Positions 36,625 through 46,950 of a stretch of DNA of 64,000 bases are shown here, in pieces. The translations under genes and the position numbers were made by a program. The notes below the pieces were generated by a model. It was not told the DNA's origin, searched no databases, and worked only from the letters and a program-made list of their open reading frames with translations. Position 1 is the stretch's first letter; the number at the start of each line of letters is the position of its first letter. Source of the DNA: Qipengyuania vesicularis (GTDB lineage: Bacteria; Pseudomonadota; Alphaproteobacteria; Sphingomonadales; Sphingomonadaceae); assembly GCF_019711415.1 (NCBI RefSeq), contig NZ_JAIGNJ010000001.1:799001-863000 (forward strand). The letters are read 5' to 3'.

Positions 36625-37965
36625 TTAGGAACCGACCTTCGAAGTCGCGTAAAGCGCCCACAGGCTGGCGATATCCTTGCGCGCACCTTCGACCTTCTTG
36701 AAGGTCTCGATGGCTTCGGCGTATTTGCCCTGATCGTACTGGGCTATACCCAGACGGGTAAGGACCTGCGGCGTTTCAACCCCGGTCATGGTCAGGGCCT
36801 TGGTGTAGAACTCTTCGGCTTCGACCGGCTGGTCGTAGCTGAGGAAAGTATCACCTGCGACGACCAGAGTCCTCAGATCGGCACTCGGCTTGCGCGCATC
36901 GGCCGCCAGTTCACCGAGGCTGGCCTTGTCGGAAGCCAGGCGGGAATCCGCTTCCTTGCGGCGTTCGGCGATATAGGGATCGCTACGATCGACGACGCCC
37001 AGCGCATAGCCCTGGTCGATCACTGCAACCACCTCGCCGGGATAACGGCGCGAGTCGAGCATCTCGACATATTCGCTCAAGACTTCCTTGGCATTGTAAT
37101 GGTTGAGCCGGCGCGAAAGGCGCAGAAGGTCGAGGATGTCGGGATTGGCGTATTCCGCCGAATTCAGCGTGATGATCACGGCGTCGGCCCAGACTTCGGG
37201 GCTTCCGTAATCGCTCGCCAGCCAGCGTACGAACTTCGGCGCCTGACCCGCAACCGAGTTGTTGTATGCGCGCGAAAGACCCGTGCGGATCCAGTTTTCA
37301 GGCACTGGTTCGCCGGCGGCCTTCTTGTTCTCGATGATCTCCGCGATGTAGTTCACGCCTTCAGCGTACTGATCCTGCTCGAAGTACAGGTCTGCGATCA
37401 TCAGGCGCATCTCGTCAGCCCCGAGCGCACGGCTGGTGCCGTCAGCCATCGTGGCGTTGAACGAATAGTTCGCATCGATGGCCCGTTCGAGAGCGGCACG
37501 CGACTTCGCGATATCGCCATTGCTGCGATAGATCTGGTAAAGGGCGACGTTGATCTGACCGCCACGCTGTGCGTCGAGCTTGCCCGACGACTGCATCATT
37601 TCGAGGCCCTGCAGTTCCATGGCGTCGTCATCGGTCTGACGCGAGAGATTGAACAGGAGGCCGCCCGCCGCGTTGCGATCGTCATCCGTCGATACGGCAG
37701 CGAGGACTGCGGGGATCATGGCCTTGACCGCTTCGAGGTCGGCGTTCTCCGCATTGAGAGCAGTGTTTGCCTCGTTATAAGCCGCGATGAACTCCTGCGT
37801 GTAGTCCGGGCCCTCCGCTTCTTCCTTGTCCTTCTTCTTTTTCTTCTGGGCGAATGCCGGCTGCTCGAGAGCAGCAGCGCCAAGCGTGCCGGTAGCCGCG
37901 AGAACAAGCGCCATGGCAATGGCCGACGACGGACGCGAAGCCTTGTTGAGACGGGTGAAGATCAT
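36625..37965 (-). CDS. exported TPR-repeat protein of unknown function
   Basis: The 446-residue protein has a signal peptide (about 1-36, ending QPAFAQ) directly followed by a striking basic run KKKKKDK. The rest is helical with tetratricopeptide-like repeats, clearest at the C-terminus (RLGIAQYDQGKYAEAIETFKKVEG) and around AEEFYTKALTM. It is probably periplasmic and a protein-interaction scaffold. The start is ATG at 37965 after GGGAG; the frame is open to 38028 without signal-peptide logic. It is divergent from gyrA. No function is assigned. Confidence 0.82.
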   Translation of the reverse strand: MIFTRLNKASRPSSAIAMALVLAATGTLGAAALEQPAFAQKKKKKDKEEAEGPDYTQEFIAAYNEANTALNAENADLEAVKAMIPAVLAAVSTDDDRNAAGGLLFNLSRQTDDDAMELQGLEMMQSSGKLDAQRGGQINVALYQIYRSNGDIAKSRAALERAIDANYSFNATMADGTSRALGADEMRLMIADLYFEQDQYAEGVNYIAEIIENKKAAGEPVPENWIRTGLSRAYNNSVAGQAPKFVRWLASDYGSPEVWADAVIITLNSAEYANPDILDLLRLSRRLNHYNAKEVLSEYVEMLDSRRYPGEVVAVIDQGYALGVVDRSDPYIAERRKEADSRLASDKASLGELAADARKPSADLRTLVVAGDTFLSYDQPVEAEEFYTKALTMTGVETPQVLTRLGIAQYDQGKYAEAIETFKKVEGARKDIASLWALYATSKVGS

Positions 37966-38268
37966 TGGTAACTCCCAAGAGTGGATAGGGATGAAAGCGC
38001 CGTGGGGCGCCGGAATACGGTCATGCACGCGGCCTTTGCCGCTTCTGCGCTCTCATTGCAAATCATGTAGCCGAACGGCGCTGAATGGTGATTGAATACC
38101 GACATATCCCGTCGTTCATGGTTACCAATCGCACAGTGACCACCCATATGTGGAAAAAGCGCGTGAAACTGCCATTCGGTTCCCGCAATCGGTGGCGCTA
38201 CAAGGGCACTTCGCCTAAGCTTTTCTGCCTGATTACCTGTCTTACACAGCATACGGATTACCAGAGTT
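37966..38268. other. intergenic region between TPR gene and gyrA
   Basis: This 303-base stretch separates divergent genes and must hold promoters for both. It has a lower G+C content than the flanking genes. I could not assign convincing -35/-10 pairs or an operator; no RNA gene or coding frame is supported. Confidence 0.5.
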
Positions 38269-41109
38269 TTGGCTGACGACATCGACACGATCGATACCCC
38301 CGCACCGGGCGGCGAAGAACATACCCGCATCGACATCGTCGAGGAAATGAAGACGAGCTATCTCGATTACGCGATGAGCGTGATCGTGAGCCGCGCACTG
38401 CCCGATGTTCGCGATGGATTGAAGCCCGTCCACCGCCGTATCCTCTTTGCCAGCAACGAAGGCGGCTTCGTGGCCGGACGTCCGTTCCGCAAGAGCGCCA
38501 AGATCGTCGGTGACGTGATGGGTAACTACCACCCTCACGGCGATGCTGCGATTTACGACGCATTGGCCCGCATGACCCAGAACTGGTCTCTGCGCGTGCC
38601 GTTGATCGACGGCCAGGGGAACTTCGGTTCGATGGACCCCGATCCACCGGCTTCGATGCGTTACACCGAGGCACGCTTGGCCCGGGTGGCAAACTCGTTG
38701 CTGGATGATCTCGACAAGGACACCGTCGATTTCGCCGACAACTACGATGGCTCCCGCCGTGAACCGACGGTCCTCCCTGCCCGCTTCCCCAACCTTCTGG
38801 TCAATGGCGCAGGCGGTATCGCGGTCGGCATGGCAACGAACATCCCGCCGCATAACCTCGGCGAGGTCATCGACGGCTGTTTCGCCTACATGGACAACCC
38901 CGCCATCACGAGCGAGGAACTGTTCGAGATCATTCCGGGTCCGGATTTCCCGACTGCACCCCTAATCCTTGGCAAGTCAGGTGCGCGTGCGGCCTATACC
39001 ACGGGGCGCGGATCGATCCTCCAGCGCGCACGTCATACGATCGAAGAGAAGCGCGGCGATCGCAAGTCGATCGTGCTTACCTCCATTCCCTTCCAGGTCG
39101 GCAAGAGCGGCCTGGTCGAGAAGATCGCCGAGGCGGCCAAGGACAAGCGCATCGAAGGCATCTCGGACATTCGCGACGAGTCCTCACGGCAGGGCGTGCG
39201 CGTGGTCGTGGACCTCAAGCGCGACGCCTCGCCCGAAGTCGTGCTCAACCAAATCTGGCGCTACACGCCGGCACAGGCGAGCTTCCCGGCCAACATGCTG
39301 GCCATCAGCGGCGGCCGCCCCGAAGTCCTGACACTGCGTGAATTCATCCAGGCCTTCATCTCCTTCCGTGAGGAAGTAATCACCCGCCGCACGAAGTTCG
39401 AGCTGAACAAGGCGCGCGACCGAGCGCACATCTTGCTCGGCCTTGTGGTCGCTGTCTCGAACCTCGACGAAGTCGTGGCCATGATCCGAGGGGCACCTAC
39501 GCCTGCGGAGGCGCGCGCACGACTGCTCGCCAAGGAATGGCCGATCGGCGATATCGCGCGGTATATCGCGCTGGTCGAAGCCATAGAACCGAGCGACGAG
39601 CAGACCGGAGGCACCTACCGCCTGTCCGAGCGACAGGTGAAGGCCATCCTCGACCTGCGACTGCATCGCCTCACCGCGCTTGGCCGCGACGAGATTGGTG
39701 ACGAGCTCAAGGAACTCTCACTTTCTATCGAGGAGTATCTCTCGATCCTCGCAGACCGCGTGAAGCTTTACGGCGTGATGCGCGGCGAGCTCGAAGAGAT
39801 CAAAGCGGCCTACGCCACACCTCGCGTCTCCGAGATCGCTCCCGCATGGGACGGGATCGAAGACGAGGACCTCATCGAACGCGAAGAGATGGTCGTGACC
39901 GTCACGCACGGCGGTTACATCAAGCGCACCCCACTCGATGCCTTCCGTGCGCAGGCTCGCGGCGGCAAGGGCCGTAGCGGCATGGCGACGAAAGACGAAG
40001 ATGCCGTCGTCGAAATGTTCGTAACTTCGACGCATAACCCCGTGCTATTCTTCACCAATACGGGCCGCGTCTATCGCATGAAGGTGTGGAAGCTGCCGGA
40101 AGGCGGGCCGCAGACTAAAGGCCGCCCGATGGTCAACCTTCTGCCCCTGGGGGACGACGAGCGCGTGACCAATGTGCTCGCCCTGCCCGAGGACGAGCAG
40201 GAATGGGCCAAGCTCAACATCGTATTCGCGACCGAGCAAGGCATGGTGCGCCGTAACTCGATGGATGCCTTCACCAACGTCCCCAGCAACGGCAAATACG
40301 CAATGGGCTTCGTGGAAGGCAGCGGCGACCGCCTGATCGGGGTTGAGCTGCTGACCGAAGAGCAGGAAATCTTCCTCGCTTCGGATTCGGGCAAGGCGAT
40401 CCGTTTCTCCGCCACCGACGCGCGCGAAACCAAGAGCCGCACCGGCATCGGTGTTCGCGGCATGAAGCTGAAGGACGGCCAGAAGGTCGTCTCCATGGCC
40501 GTGCTCGCTGCAGGCGAGCGCGATACGGAGGTACGCGACGCATATCTTCGGGCCGCGGATTGGAAGAACAACGAGAACGAACCCACGCTCGATGCGGACA
40601 AGGTTGGCGAAATGGCCGATGCGGAGGAGTTCATCCTGACGCTGACAGCCAATGGATATGGCAAGATCTCCTCGGCCTATGAGTACCGCACCATCGGGCG
40701 CGGCGGGATGGGCCTGACCAATATCGGCGAACCTTCCAGCAATCCGGAACGCAACGGCCCGGTCGTGGCGAGCTTCCCGGTCAAGCATGGATCGCAGCTC
40801 ATGCTGGTGACCGACCAGGCCAAGCTGATCCGCCTGCCCATCACCTTCCGTCACATGATAGACGGCGGCTTCGAGAACCACGAAGGCTTCTCGATCTCCG
40901 GCCGTGGATCCTCGGGTGTCCGCATCTTCAACGTGGCCAAGGGCGAGCAGATCGTCGGCGCCGCACTGATCGACGAGACCGAAGATCCGGAGAACGAGGC
41001 CGAGGAACTGGTCCAGGACGAAATTGCCGCGCGCGGCGGGCTCGAGAAGACCGAACCCTACACGACCAAGCACTCGGACAAGAACATCGACGATGAGCCG
41101 GGCGGATGA
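38269..41109 (+). CDS. gyrA: DNA gyrase subunit A
   Basis: The 946-residue protein has a breakage-reunion domain with the catalytic Tyr at about 132 ([10 protein letters not shown]) and a C-terminal beta-pinwheel with the GyrA box QARGGKG, which separates it from ParC. The quinolone region reads [10 protein letters not shown]: Ala93 stands where E. coli has Ser83, while Asp97 matches Asp87. The tail is acidic and longer than in E. coli (875 residues). The start is TTG at 38269 ([11 protein letters not shown]); no ATG with similarity lies upstream. The stop overlaps the next gene by 4 bases. Confidence 0.95.
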   Translation: MADDIDTIDTPAPGGEEHTRIDIVEEMKTSYLDYAMSVIVSRALPDVRDGLKPVHRRILFASNEGGFVAGRPFRKSAKIVGDVMGNYHPHGDAAIYDALARMTQNWSLRVPLIDGQGNFGSMDPDPPASMRYTEARLARVANSLLDDLDKDTVDFADNYDGSRREPTVLPARFPNLLVNGAGGIAVGMATNIPPHNLGEVIDGCFAYMDNPAITSEELFEIIPGPDFPTAPLILGKSGARAAYTTGRGSILQRARHTIEEKRGDRKSIVLTSIPFQVGKSGLVEKIAEAAKDKRIEGISDIRDESSRQGVRVVVDLKRDASPEVVLNQIWRYTPAQASFPANMLAISGGRPEVLTLREFIQAFISFREEVITRRTKFELNKARDRAHILLGLVVAVSNLDEVVAMIRGAPTPAEARARLLAKEWPIGDIARYIALVEAIEPSDEQTGGTYRLSERQVKAILDLRLHRLTALGRDEIGDELKELSLSIEEYLSILADRVKLYGVMRGELEEIKAAYATPRVSEIAPAWDGIEDEDLIEREEMVVTVTHGGYIKRTPLDAFRAQARGGKGRSGMATKDEDAVVEMFVTSTHNPVLFFTNTGRVYRMKVWKLPEGGPQTKGRPMVNLLPLGDDERVTNVLALPEDEQEWAKLNIVFATEQGMVRRNSMDAFTNVPSNGKYAMGFVEGSGDRLIGVELLTEEQEIFLASDSGKAIRFSATDARETKSRTGIGVRGMKLKDGQKVVSMAVLAAGERDTEVRDAYLRAADWKNNENEPTLDADKVGEMADAEEFILTLTANGYGKISSAYEYRTIGRGGMGLTNIGEPSSNPERNGPVVASFPVKHGSQLMLVTDQAKLIRLPITFRHMIDGGFENHEGFSISGRGSSGVRIFNVAKGEQIVGAALIDETEDPENEAEELVQDEIAARGGLEKTEPYTTKHSDKNIDDEPGG

Positions 41110-41948
41110 ACCTGACGGTCGAGCCTAGCGGCCAGGCGTGCGGAGCACGCGTGACCGGGCTCGACCTATCGCAGGACATCCCGGCCGACCTCGCTGCAGA
41201 AATCCGTGCGATCTGGCTCGAACACAAGGTGGTCGCTTTTCCCGGCCAGCGAATGGATGACGATGCGCTGGAGCGGTTCACCCTCTCCATGGGTGGGTTC
41301 GGGGAAGACCCCTTCTTCGCTCCCATTGCCGGCCGCAATAACATCGCTGCGATCTTGCGCGAGGCGGACGAGACCAGCCCCCTCTTTGCCGAAAACTGGC
41401 ACAGCGACTGGAGTTTCCTCGATCACCCGCCTGCCGGGACGTGCCTATTGGCGATCGATATCCCGCCCATGGGGGGAGACACGCTGTTCGCCGACCAGCA
41501 AGCGGCCTTCGCTGCCCTCCCCGAAGAACGTAAGGAGCAGCTGCGTGGTTTGAACGCGATCCACAGCGCCAAGCTCGCCTACGCGCCGGACGGCACATAT
41601 GGCGAGCGCGACGAGGGCCGCTCCATGGCCATTCGTCCGAGCGAGGCCGCCAATGACTGCCGGACGCATCCCCTTATCCTGACGCATCCCGAGACCGGCA
41701 GAGAGGGCTTCTTCTCGACGCTGGGCTACATCATCGGGATCGAGGGCATGGAGCAATCTGAGGCTATCTCCCTGCTCTCCGAACTCGCGCAGTGGCAATC
41801 GCGCGAAGATTTCGTCTACCGACATCAATGGGAAGACGACATGCTGGTGATGTGGGACAACCGCGCCGTCTTGCACAAAGCAACGGGCGGGTATGAAGGC
41901 CACCGGCGCGAATTGCACCGCACGACCATTGCTGCCTTTCGCGGTTAG
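41106..41948 (+). CDS. TauD/TfdA family Fe(II)/2-oxoglutarate-dependent dioxygenase
   Basis: The 280-residue jelly-roll dioxygenase has iron ligands His99 and Asp101 (NWHSDWSF) and His257 (NRAVLHKAT), and a 2-oxoglutarate-binding Arg near 268-272 (GHRRELHRTTI). The family hydroxylates sulfonates, phenoxyacetates and other small acids; the substrate here is unknown, and no sulfonate transporter is adjacent. The start overlaps the gyrA stop (ATGA), an unusual partner. It is convergent with the YhhN gene with a 4-base stop overlap. Confidence 0.88.
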   Translation: MNLTVEPSGQACGARVTGLDLSQDIPADLAAEIRAIWLEHKVVAFPGQRMDDDALERFTLSMGGFGEDPFFAPIAGRNNIAAILREADETSPLFAENWHSDWSFLDHPPAGTCLLAIDIPPMGGDTLFADQQAAFAALPEERKEQLRGLNAIHSAKLAYAPDGTYGERDEGRSMAIRPSEAANDCRTHPLILTHPETGREGFFSTLGYIIGIEGMEQSEAISLLSELAQWQSREDFVYRHQWEDDMLVMWDNRAVLHKATGGYEGHRRELHRTTIAAFRG

Positions 41949-42601
41949 TCCTTTCCCTTGCGGATCGTCTGGATGACTCCCGTCACAATCAGGAACTGCG
42001 CCGAATAATAGAGCGGCCAGACCAGCCACTCGGCCAGTTCCAGCGGAATACGCTCGGCCTCGCGCGCGAAGATAGCGAGGTCGCTGACCACAAAGAGGAC
42101 TGCCCCTACGCCAACGCGATAGCGCGGGAAACTGCTCGTCCAAGCGCTACCGGCCATGATGCCAAGGATCAGGGCGTAGAGCGCGGCGAGATACCAGTTC
42201 TCGAGCGGATAGGTCAGTAGTGCTGCCAGCAGGGGGGTTCCGATGAGCAGCGCCACACCGGCCGCATTCTGACTCCCCGTCGGACGCTCTCGCCGGTTGG
42301 AAAGGAACAGCCAGATAGCGATGAGATGCGCTACTCCGAATAGCGCACCGCCTGCGAGGAAATTGAACTCGATCACGACATCGGCAAGCGCACCGAGTGT
42401 CATCACCGAGGCGATCAGCGCACCTTCCCGGCCCATCCCGCGATGCGCCGCGTAGACCGCAAGAAATCCGACCCCGGCGCCTTTCCACAAGGCGAGCCAG
42501 CTGCCGCCGACCTTGCCGTCCATCACGAAGAAATAGGTGATCGCGAACAGCAGGCTGAGCAGCAGATAAGGTCGATGCTCGATCAGAGCGCGTTTCGGCA
42601 T
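41945..42601 (-). CDS. YhhN family membrane protein (lysoplasmalogenase-like)
   Basis: The 218-residue protein has about eight hydrophobic helices. It begins MPKRALIEHRPYLLLSLLFA, with GALADVVIEFNFLAGGALFGVAH and a C-terminal LVWPLYYSAQFLIVTG, resembling YhhN/TMEM86. Animal TMEM86B hydrolyses the vinyl-ether bond of lysoplasmalogens; the bacterial function is poorly known. The ATG at 42601 is chosen; the frame is open much further upstream, but that part is antisense to trmFO and not similar to the family. Confidence 0.75.
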   Translation of the reverse strand: MPKRALIEHRPYLLLSLLFAITYFFVMDGKVGGSWLALWKGAGVGFLAVYAAHRGMGREGALIASVMTLGALADVVIEFNFLAGGALFGVAHLIAIWLFLSNRRERPTGSQNAAGVALLIGTPLLAALLTYPLENWYLAALYALILGIMAGSAWTSSFPRYRVGVGAVLFVVSDLAIFAREAERIPLELAEWLVWPLYYSAQFLIVTGVIQTIRKGKD

Positions 42602-42689
42602 GGTGCAATTTCCCTCGTGAAGCCCCGCGCATCGCGCAAACACAGCGCCGTTGCAAGCGGCCAGATGGGCGACTAAACGCCGCCACGCA

Positions 42690-44057
42690 ATGACACACGA
42701 CATCCAGATCATCGGTGGCGGGCTCGCCGGAAGCGAGGCCGCGTGGCAGCTTGCGCGGAGGGGTTTCAAGGTACGCCTGTCCGAAATGCGCGGCAGCGGA
42801 GAAATGACGCCGGCGCACCAAACCGACGGACTTGCCGAACTGGTTTGCTCGAACAGCTTCCGTTCCGACGATAGCGACAAGAATGCGGTCGGCCTGCTCC
42901 ATCACGAGATGCGCCGGCTCGACAGCCTCGTCATGCGCGCTGGCGAAGTGGCCCGCGTTCCCGCCGGCAGCGCCATGGCAGTGGACCGCGATGTTTTCTC
43001 AGCCGAAGTCCAACGGACCCTCGACGAGCATCCCAACGTCACCGTCGTGCGAGAGCGGGTGGATGCCCTGCCTTCCGCAGGTCCCACAATCGTCGCCACC
43101 GGTCCGCTGACGGCCCAGTCGCTTGCCGAAAGCATTGTGAAATCCACCGGGCAGGACAGGCTGGCCTTCTTCGACGCCATCGCACCCATCGTCCACCGCG
43201 ACAGCATCGACATGTCGAAATGCTGGATCCAGAGCCGGTGGAACAAGCGGACCGAGGCATCGAATGAGGATGGCGATTACATCAACTGCCCGATGACCAA
43301 GGAGCAGTATCTCACCTTCCACCAGGGCCTGATGGATGGCGAAAAAACCGAGTTCCGCGAATGGGAAGCCGACACGCCCTATTTCGATGGCTGCATGCCG
43401 ATCGAGGTAATGGCCGCTCGCGGTGTCGAAACGCTGCGCTATGGTCCGATGAAGGGTGTCGGCCTCGACAATCCCTATGACACGACGGACGAGCATCCGC
43501 AGGGTCGCTGGCCCTATGCGGTGGTACAGCTGCGCCAGGACAACAAGCTCGGCACGCTGTGGAACATGGTCGGCTTCCAGACCAAGCTAAAGTACGGCGC
43601 GCAGATTGAGCTCTTCCGCACGATACCGGGCCTGGAGAATGCCGAGTTCGCACGTCTCGGTGGCCTGCACCGCAATACATTCATTAACTCGCCGCTGGTT
43701 CTTGATCGCCAGCTGCGCCTCCGAGGCGGTGAGCATATCCGCTTTGCCGGGCAGATCACTGGCTGCGAGGGCTATGTCGAGAGTTCGGCCGTGGGGTTGA
43801 TGGCAGGGATGATGGCGGCAAGCGAACTGGCCGGTCAGGACTGGTCACCTCCCCCGCGCACAACGGCCTTCGGGGCACTGCTGTCGCATATTACCGGCGA
43901 CGCAGAGGCGGACACGTTCCAGCCGATGAATGTCAATTTCGGCCTGTTCCCGCCGCTGCATGATGTGAAGAAGAAGCAGCGAAAGGAAGCCTATACCTCG
44001 CGGGCGAAAGAAGACTTCGGGATTTGGCTAACGAGTCTAGAGGCCGTGCCCGCCTGA
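42690..44057 (+). CDS. trmFO: methylenetetrahydrofolate-tRNA (uracil-5-)-methyltransferase TrmFO
   Basis: The 455-residue FAD-dependent enzyme makes m5U54 in the tRNA T-loop using methylenetetrahydrofolate. The FAD motif [13 protein letters not shown] is at 6-18, followed by [20 protein letters not shown], the catalytic Cys region ([13 protein letters not shown]) and the C-terminal [13 protein letters not shown]. The ATG at 42690 is chosen since similarity begins at [10 protein letters not shown]. It is divergent from the YhhN gene across 88 bases. Confidence 0.95.
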   Translation: MTHDIQIIGGGLAGSEAAWQLARRGFKVRLSEMRGSGEMTPAHQTDGLAELVCSNSFRSDDSDKNAVGLLHHEMRRLDSLVMRAGEVARVPAGSAMAVDRDVFSAEVQRTLDEHPNVTVVRERVDALPSAGPTIVATGPLTAQSLAESIVKSTGQDRLAFFDAIAPIVHRDSIDMSKCWIQSRWNKRTEASNEDGDYINCPMTKEQYLTFHQGLMDGEKTEFREWEADTPYFDGCMPIEVMAARGVETLRYGPMKGVGLDNPYDTTDEHPQGRWPYAVVQLRQDNKLGTLWNMVGFQTKLKYGAQIELFRTIPGLENAEFARLGGLHRNTFINSPLVLDRQLRLRGGEHIRFAGQITGCEGYVESSAVGLMAGMMAASELAGQDWSPPPRTTAFGALLSHITGDAEADTFQPMNVNFGLFPPLHDVKKKQRKEAYTSRAKEDFGIWLTSLEAVPA

Positions 44058-44525
44058 TCAGCAAGCGCAGCGCTGCTTCGGCGATCGCTTTGGCTTGGTC
44101 GTGGCGAATTCGCCCGGCGAGAGCTCCCTGTCGCCATTGGCATCCGCACCCTCGAACTTTTCGACCGTAGTCACCGCCCACTCCTCGAAGGTCAGCAGGT
44201 TGTTGCCGTCCTTGTCGAGCTTGCGGAAAGCATCGCTACGGGTTGCCAGCATCTCGCTGCGCGTAATCCGCCAGTCGCGATTTCGGTCATAGCGGAAAAA
44301 GCGTTGCTGTTCTTTGGTCAACTCGCTCGCCTCGGGGGGCGCGGGCCCTTCCATGTCTCCGGGATCGGTAATCGGAAGCAAGTCCGGATCGGGCAAGACC
44401 TCGGCCAACTTGATAAGGTCGGGAGGCGGCGCGGCGGCCTCGACCTCGGCGCGGCCCTGCCACCAGAACATGCCGACCCCCAGCGCAATCAACATGACGA
44501 ATGCCCCGGAAACAAAACCCTTCAT
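44058..44525 (-). CDS. membrane-anchored EF-hand protein
   Basis: The 155-residue protein has an N-terminal transmembrane anchor or signal (about 4-22, FVMLIALGVGMFWW), a Pro-rich linker, and three EF-hand-like loops: DRNRDWRITRSE, DKDGNNLLTFEE and DANGDRELSPGE. These contain the calcium-ligand Asp/Glu pattern, so Ca2+ binding in the periplasm is likely (inference). The C-terminus ends CAC. It abuts the convergent trmFO stop directly. The physiological role is unknown. Confidence 0.78.
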   Translation of the reverse strand: MKGFVSGAFVMLIALGVGMFWWQGRAEVEAAAPPPDLIKLAEVLPDPDLLPITDPGDMEGPAPPEASELTKEQQRFFRYDRNRDWRITRSEMLATRSDAFRKLDKDGNNLLTFEEWAVTTVEKFEGADANGDRELSPGEFATTKPKRSPKQRCAC

Positions 44526-44563
44526 CGCGCGAGCTCTCCCCCTTGCCCGCGTCGATACCTAAA

Positions 44564-45205
44564 CTAAGTCCCGAAGATTCCAAGCCTTAGTGCAGCGAAA
44601 GGACTTAACCGGTCTCCGAAGAGCGGCCTTCCTCCGCGCTTCAGCGCACGCCGGGAAAGACCACCGATCACGGCAAGCGAGCGCAATTCGCTCGGCAATC
44701 GAGGAAGCGCAGGAATGGAATGCGGGGAACCATCGGCATCCATCGTGGAGAGATCGGCCAGCGCCCAACACCTGCCATGTTCTCCTGCCGCGTCTGCTGC
44801 GTATTGGCGCGACGCCAAGCGGGCAAATCCGGAGAAAGCGCCTTCGCGACCTGAGGCAAACTGTTCGCGCGCTTCTTCGGCCCAGGGTCGATCGTCGAGC
44901 AGCGCCTCCCAGCCATCGATCAATCCGACCAGCGATGAACTGTGTCCCGCCCACGCAACCTGAAGGTCTGCGAGGAGCGGATCTGGCGGCGGTCGACTGT
45001 TTACCGGACGCTCCTTACCCACTTCCTCCCGCCACCACGCCATCCTGATCTGAGCGAGTGCCGGTTCAGTCGCGGTCGCGACGATCCGGGCCATCCGCTG
45101 ATCCAACCGAATTAGCGCGTCGAGCGCTACCCACGCCCGTCCATGAGCATGGGCCAGGACGAGCGGACCCCAGTCCGGAAGGTCGTGATCAGAATGGTCG
45201 TTCAT
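44564..45205 (-). CDS. squalene/phytoene-synthase-like protein without catalytic Asp motifs
   Basis: The 213-residue protein has the helical start of SQS/PSY family proteins (ALDALIRLDQRMARIV, then PALAQIRMAWWREEVG), as in short NDUFAF6-like or phytoene-synthase-like proteins of alphaproteobacteria. The two Asp-rich DxxxD substrate-Mg motifs of real synthases are not visible, so a prenyl-transfer activity is doubtful. It lies 38 bases upstream of the EF-hand gene on the same strand. The assignment is by general resemblance only. Confidence 0.5.
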   Translation of the reverse strand: MNDHSDHDLPDWGPLVLAHAHGRAWVALDALIRLDQRMARIVATATEPALAQIRMAWWREEVGKERPVNSRPPPDPLLADLQVAWAGHSSSLVGLIDGWEALLDDRPWAEEAREQFASGREGAFSGFARLASRQYAADAAGEHGRCWALADLSTMDADGSPHSIPALPRLPSELRSLAVIGGLSRRALKRGGRPLFGDRLSPFAALRLGIFGT

Positions 45206-45366
45206 GCCTGCCCCTGTCCGGCGGTCACGCGCATTCTGTCAAGCGTCTCCCCGCAGCGGCAACACGGAAAACCCCTTCTTAACCACTCCTGTTGCAAGAA
45301 AAGTAAGGGGCTCCCGGGGTATGTGGCATCCTAGGACTAAAACTCATTCTCGAGGTTCAGTGGAAT

Positions 45367-46950
45367 ATGGCTATCACCAAGTTCATGCGCCGGCTCAAGG
45401 CCGACACGAGCGGCAACGCAATGCTCCTCGTCGCGATGGGTGCGCCGATCCTCTTCGGCTCCGCCGGTCTAGGCGTCGACATGGCGCAGTATTACCTGTG
45501 GAAGCGCGAGCTGCAGTACGCAGTTGACCAGGCGGCGCTGGCCGGCGCGTGGTCGCGCGGCAATGGCGATGTCGGCGTGGAGTACAAGACCCGCGCGCAC
45601 CAGGAGTTCTACTCGAACCTCTCGCGCACCAAGGAGTACCTCCTGACCCACCGCGTGGGCCTCGAGAACTATAATGGCACGAACGACAGCGTAAAATCGC
45701 TGGCGACCGCCACTGCCGAACTGCCCTTCACGCGCGTCGTGCTGGGAGACGGTATGACTGTAGCCGCGACCGCTCAGGCGATCTGGGAAACTTCCCAGCA
45801 ATACACGGCCTGCCTCTATTCGCTCGATCCTTCCTCGACCCGCACAATGTGGTTCAACGGTGGTCCCACCGTTGATGCCGCCTGCGGCGTCGGTGCTCGT
45901 TCGAATGCGACCAATGCTATCGTCACCAACGGCAGCAGCGGCGCGCAGAACATCAACTGGGTTGTCGCCGGCGGGACCATCAACGACGGCGCGGGCGCTT
46001 TTGCGAACGCAAAGGTCGTCGAAAACTACGCCAATATGGTCGATCCGTGGGAGGGCCTGACGCCGCCCGACGATCCTACTCCGCGGACCGTGAGCTGTGG
46101 CTCGGCTACCGCCAACTGGCAGGCCGACGAAGCCCAGGTCGACGCGATTACGTACAAGTACTATCGCGGCAAGAACAAGACTGCGGCCAAGAGCGCAGGC
46201 GAGATCACCTATTCCGGTCCGGGATCGGAATCGGCATACAACATCACCTTCGCGACCAATATTGGCGCCCTGTTTACCAGCGAGCCCAATGACTACACGC
46301 AGACGCCGGTCACGGAAAACCTGAGCCAGATCGCTGGTAGTGGTCCCGACAAGATCTTCATCGAGCGCATCACGACCTCGATCTTCAGCTACTTTAACAA
46401 GGTCAATCTCTCCACGAGCAACGACCTCCAGCCTGGCACCTACACGAGCTTCGACATCGCGTGCGACCTCAATATGGCGGGCGGCGTCTATGTGATCGAC
46501 GGTGGGGTTCTGAAGGTGAATGGCGGTGTTTCGCTTACCGGAACCGGCATCATGTTCGTTCTCAAGAACGGCGCTGCAGTCGATATCAACGGCGGCGGCG
46601 GGGTTTATCTCACCCCGATGACCAAGACCGAATTGATCGCTGCCGGCGTGTCGTCGACCGATGCCGACAAGATGGAGAACATGCTCATCTTCGAGGATCC
46701 GAGTTCGGCAGGCTCGAGCAGCAGCAAGATCACCGGTAACGCCAACTTCGACCTGAACGGCATCATCTATATGCCGAACAGCGATCTGGTCATGGCCGGT
46801 ACTATGAGCGCATCGGCCGAATGTCTGATGGTTGCCTCCAAGACGCTGAAGATCAGCGGTACGGCGGACCTTCAAACCCTGTGCCCGGCAGGCAAGACCC
46901 ACGACATCGTCGTTGGTGAAGGCGGTACGCGCGTGAGGCTGGTGCTATGA
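45367..46950 (+). CDS. TadG-like pilus-assembly/secreted protein
   Basis: The 527-residue protein has a short N-terminal charged stretch and TadE/G-like helix (DTSGNAMLLVAMGAPILFGSA) followed by GVDMAQYYLWKRELQYAVDQAALAGA, typical of Flp pilus TadG-like proteins. The long C-terminal part is low-complexity, Gly/Asn/Ser-rich, with repeated short beta-strand units (VYVIDGGVLKVNGGVSL, NFDLNGIIYM, TLKISGTADL) suggesting a beta-solenoid. No von Willebrand A domain is evident. It overlaps the following TadE-like gene by 4 bases. Confidence 0.75.
   Translation: MAITKFMRRLKADTSGNAMLLVAMGAPILFGSAGLGVDMAQYYLWKRELQYAVDQAALAGAWSRGNGDVGVEYKTRAHQEFYSNLSRTKEYLLTHRVGLENYNGTNDSVKSLATATAELPFTRVVLGDGMTVAATAQAIWETSQQYTACLYSLDPSSTRTMWFNGGPTVDAACGVGARSNATNAIVTNGSSGAQNINWVVAGGTINDGAGAFANAKVVENYANMVDPWEGLTPPDDPTPRTVSCGSATANWQADEAQVDAITYKYYRGKNKTAAKSAGEITYSGPGSESAYNITFATNIGALFTSEPNDYTQTPVTENLSQIAGSGPDKIFIERITTSIFSYFNKVNLSTSNDLQPGTYTSFDIACDLNMAGGVYVIDGGVLKVNGGVSLTGTGIMFVLKNGAAVDINGGGGVYLTPMTKTELIAAGVSSTDADKMENMLIFEDPSSAGSSSSKITGNANFDLNGIIYMPNSDLVMAGTMSASAECLMVASKTLKISGTADLQTLCPAGKTHDIVVGEGGTRVRLVL

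Noticed and set aside
45469-46902. A 477-codon minus-strand frame opposite the TadG-like gene
   Set aside because: It is an Arg/Gly/Val-rich antisense shadow; the plus-strand product has a proper TadE/G helix and operon overlaps.
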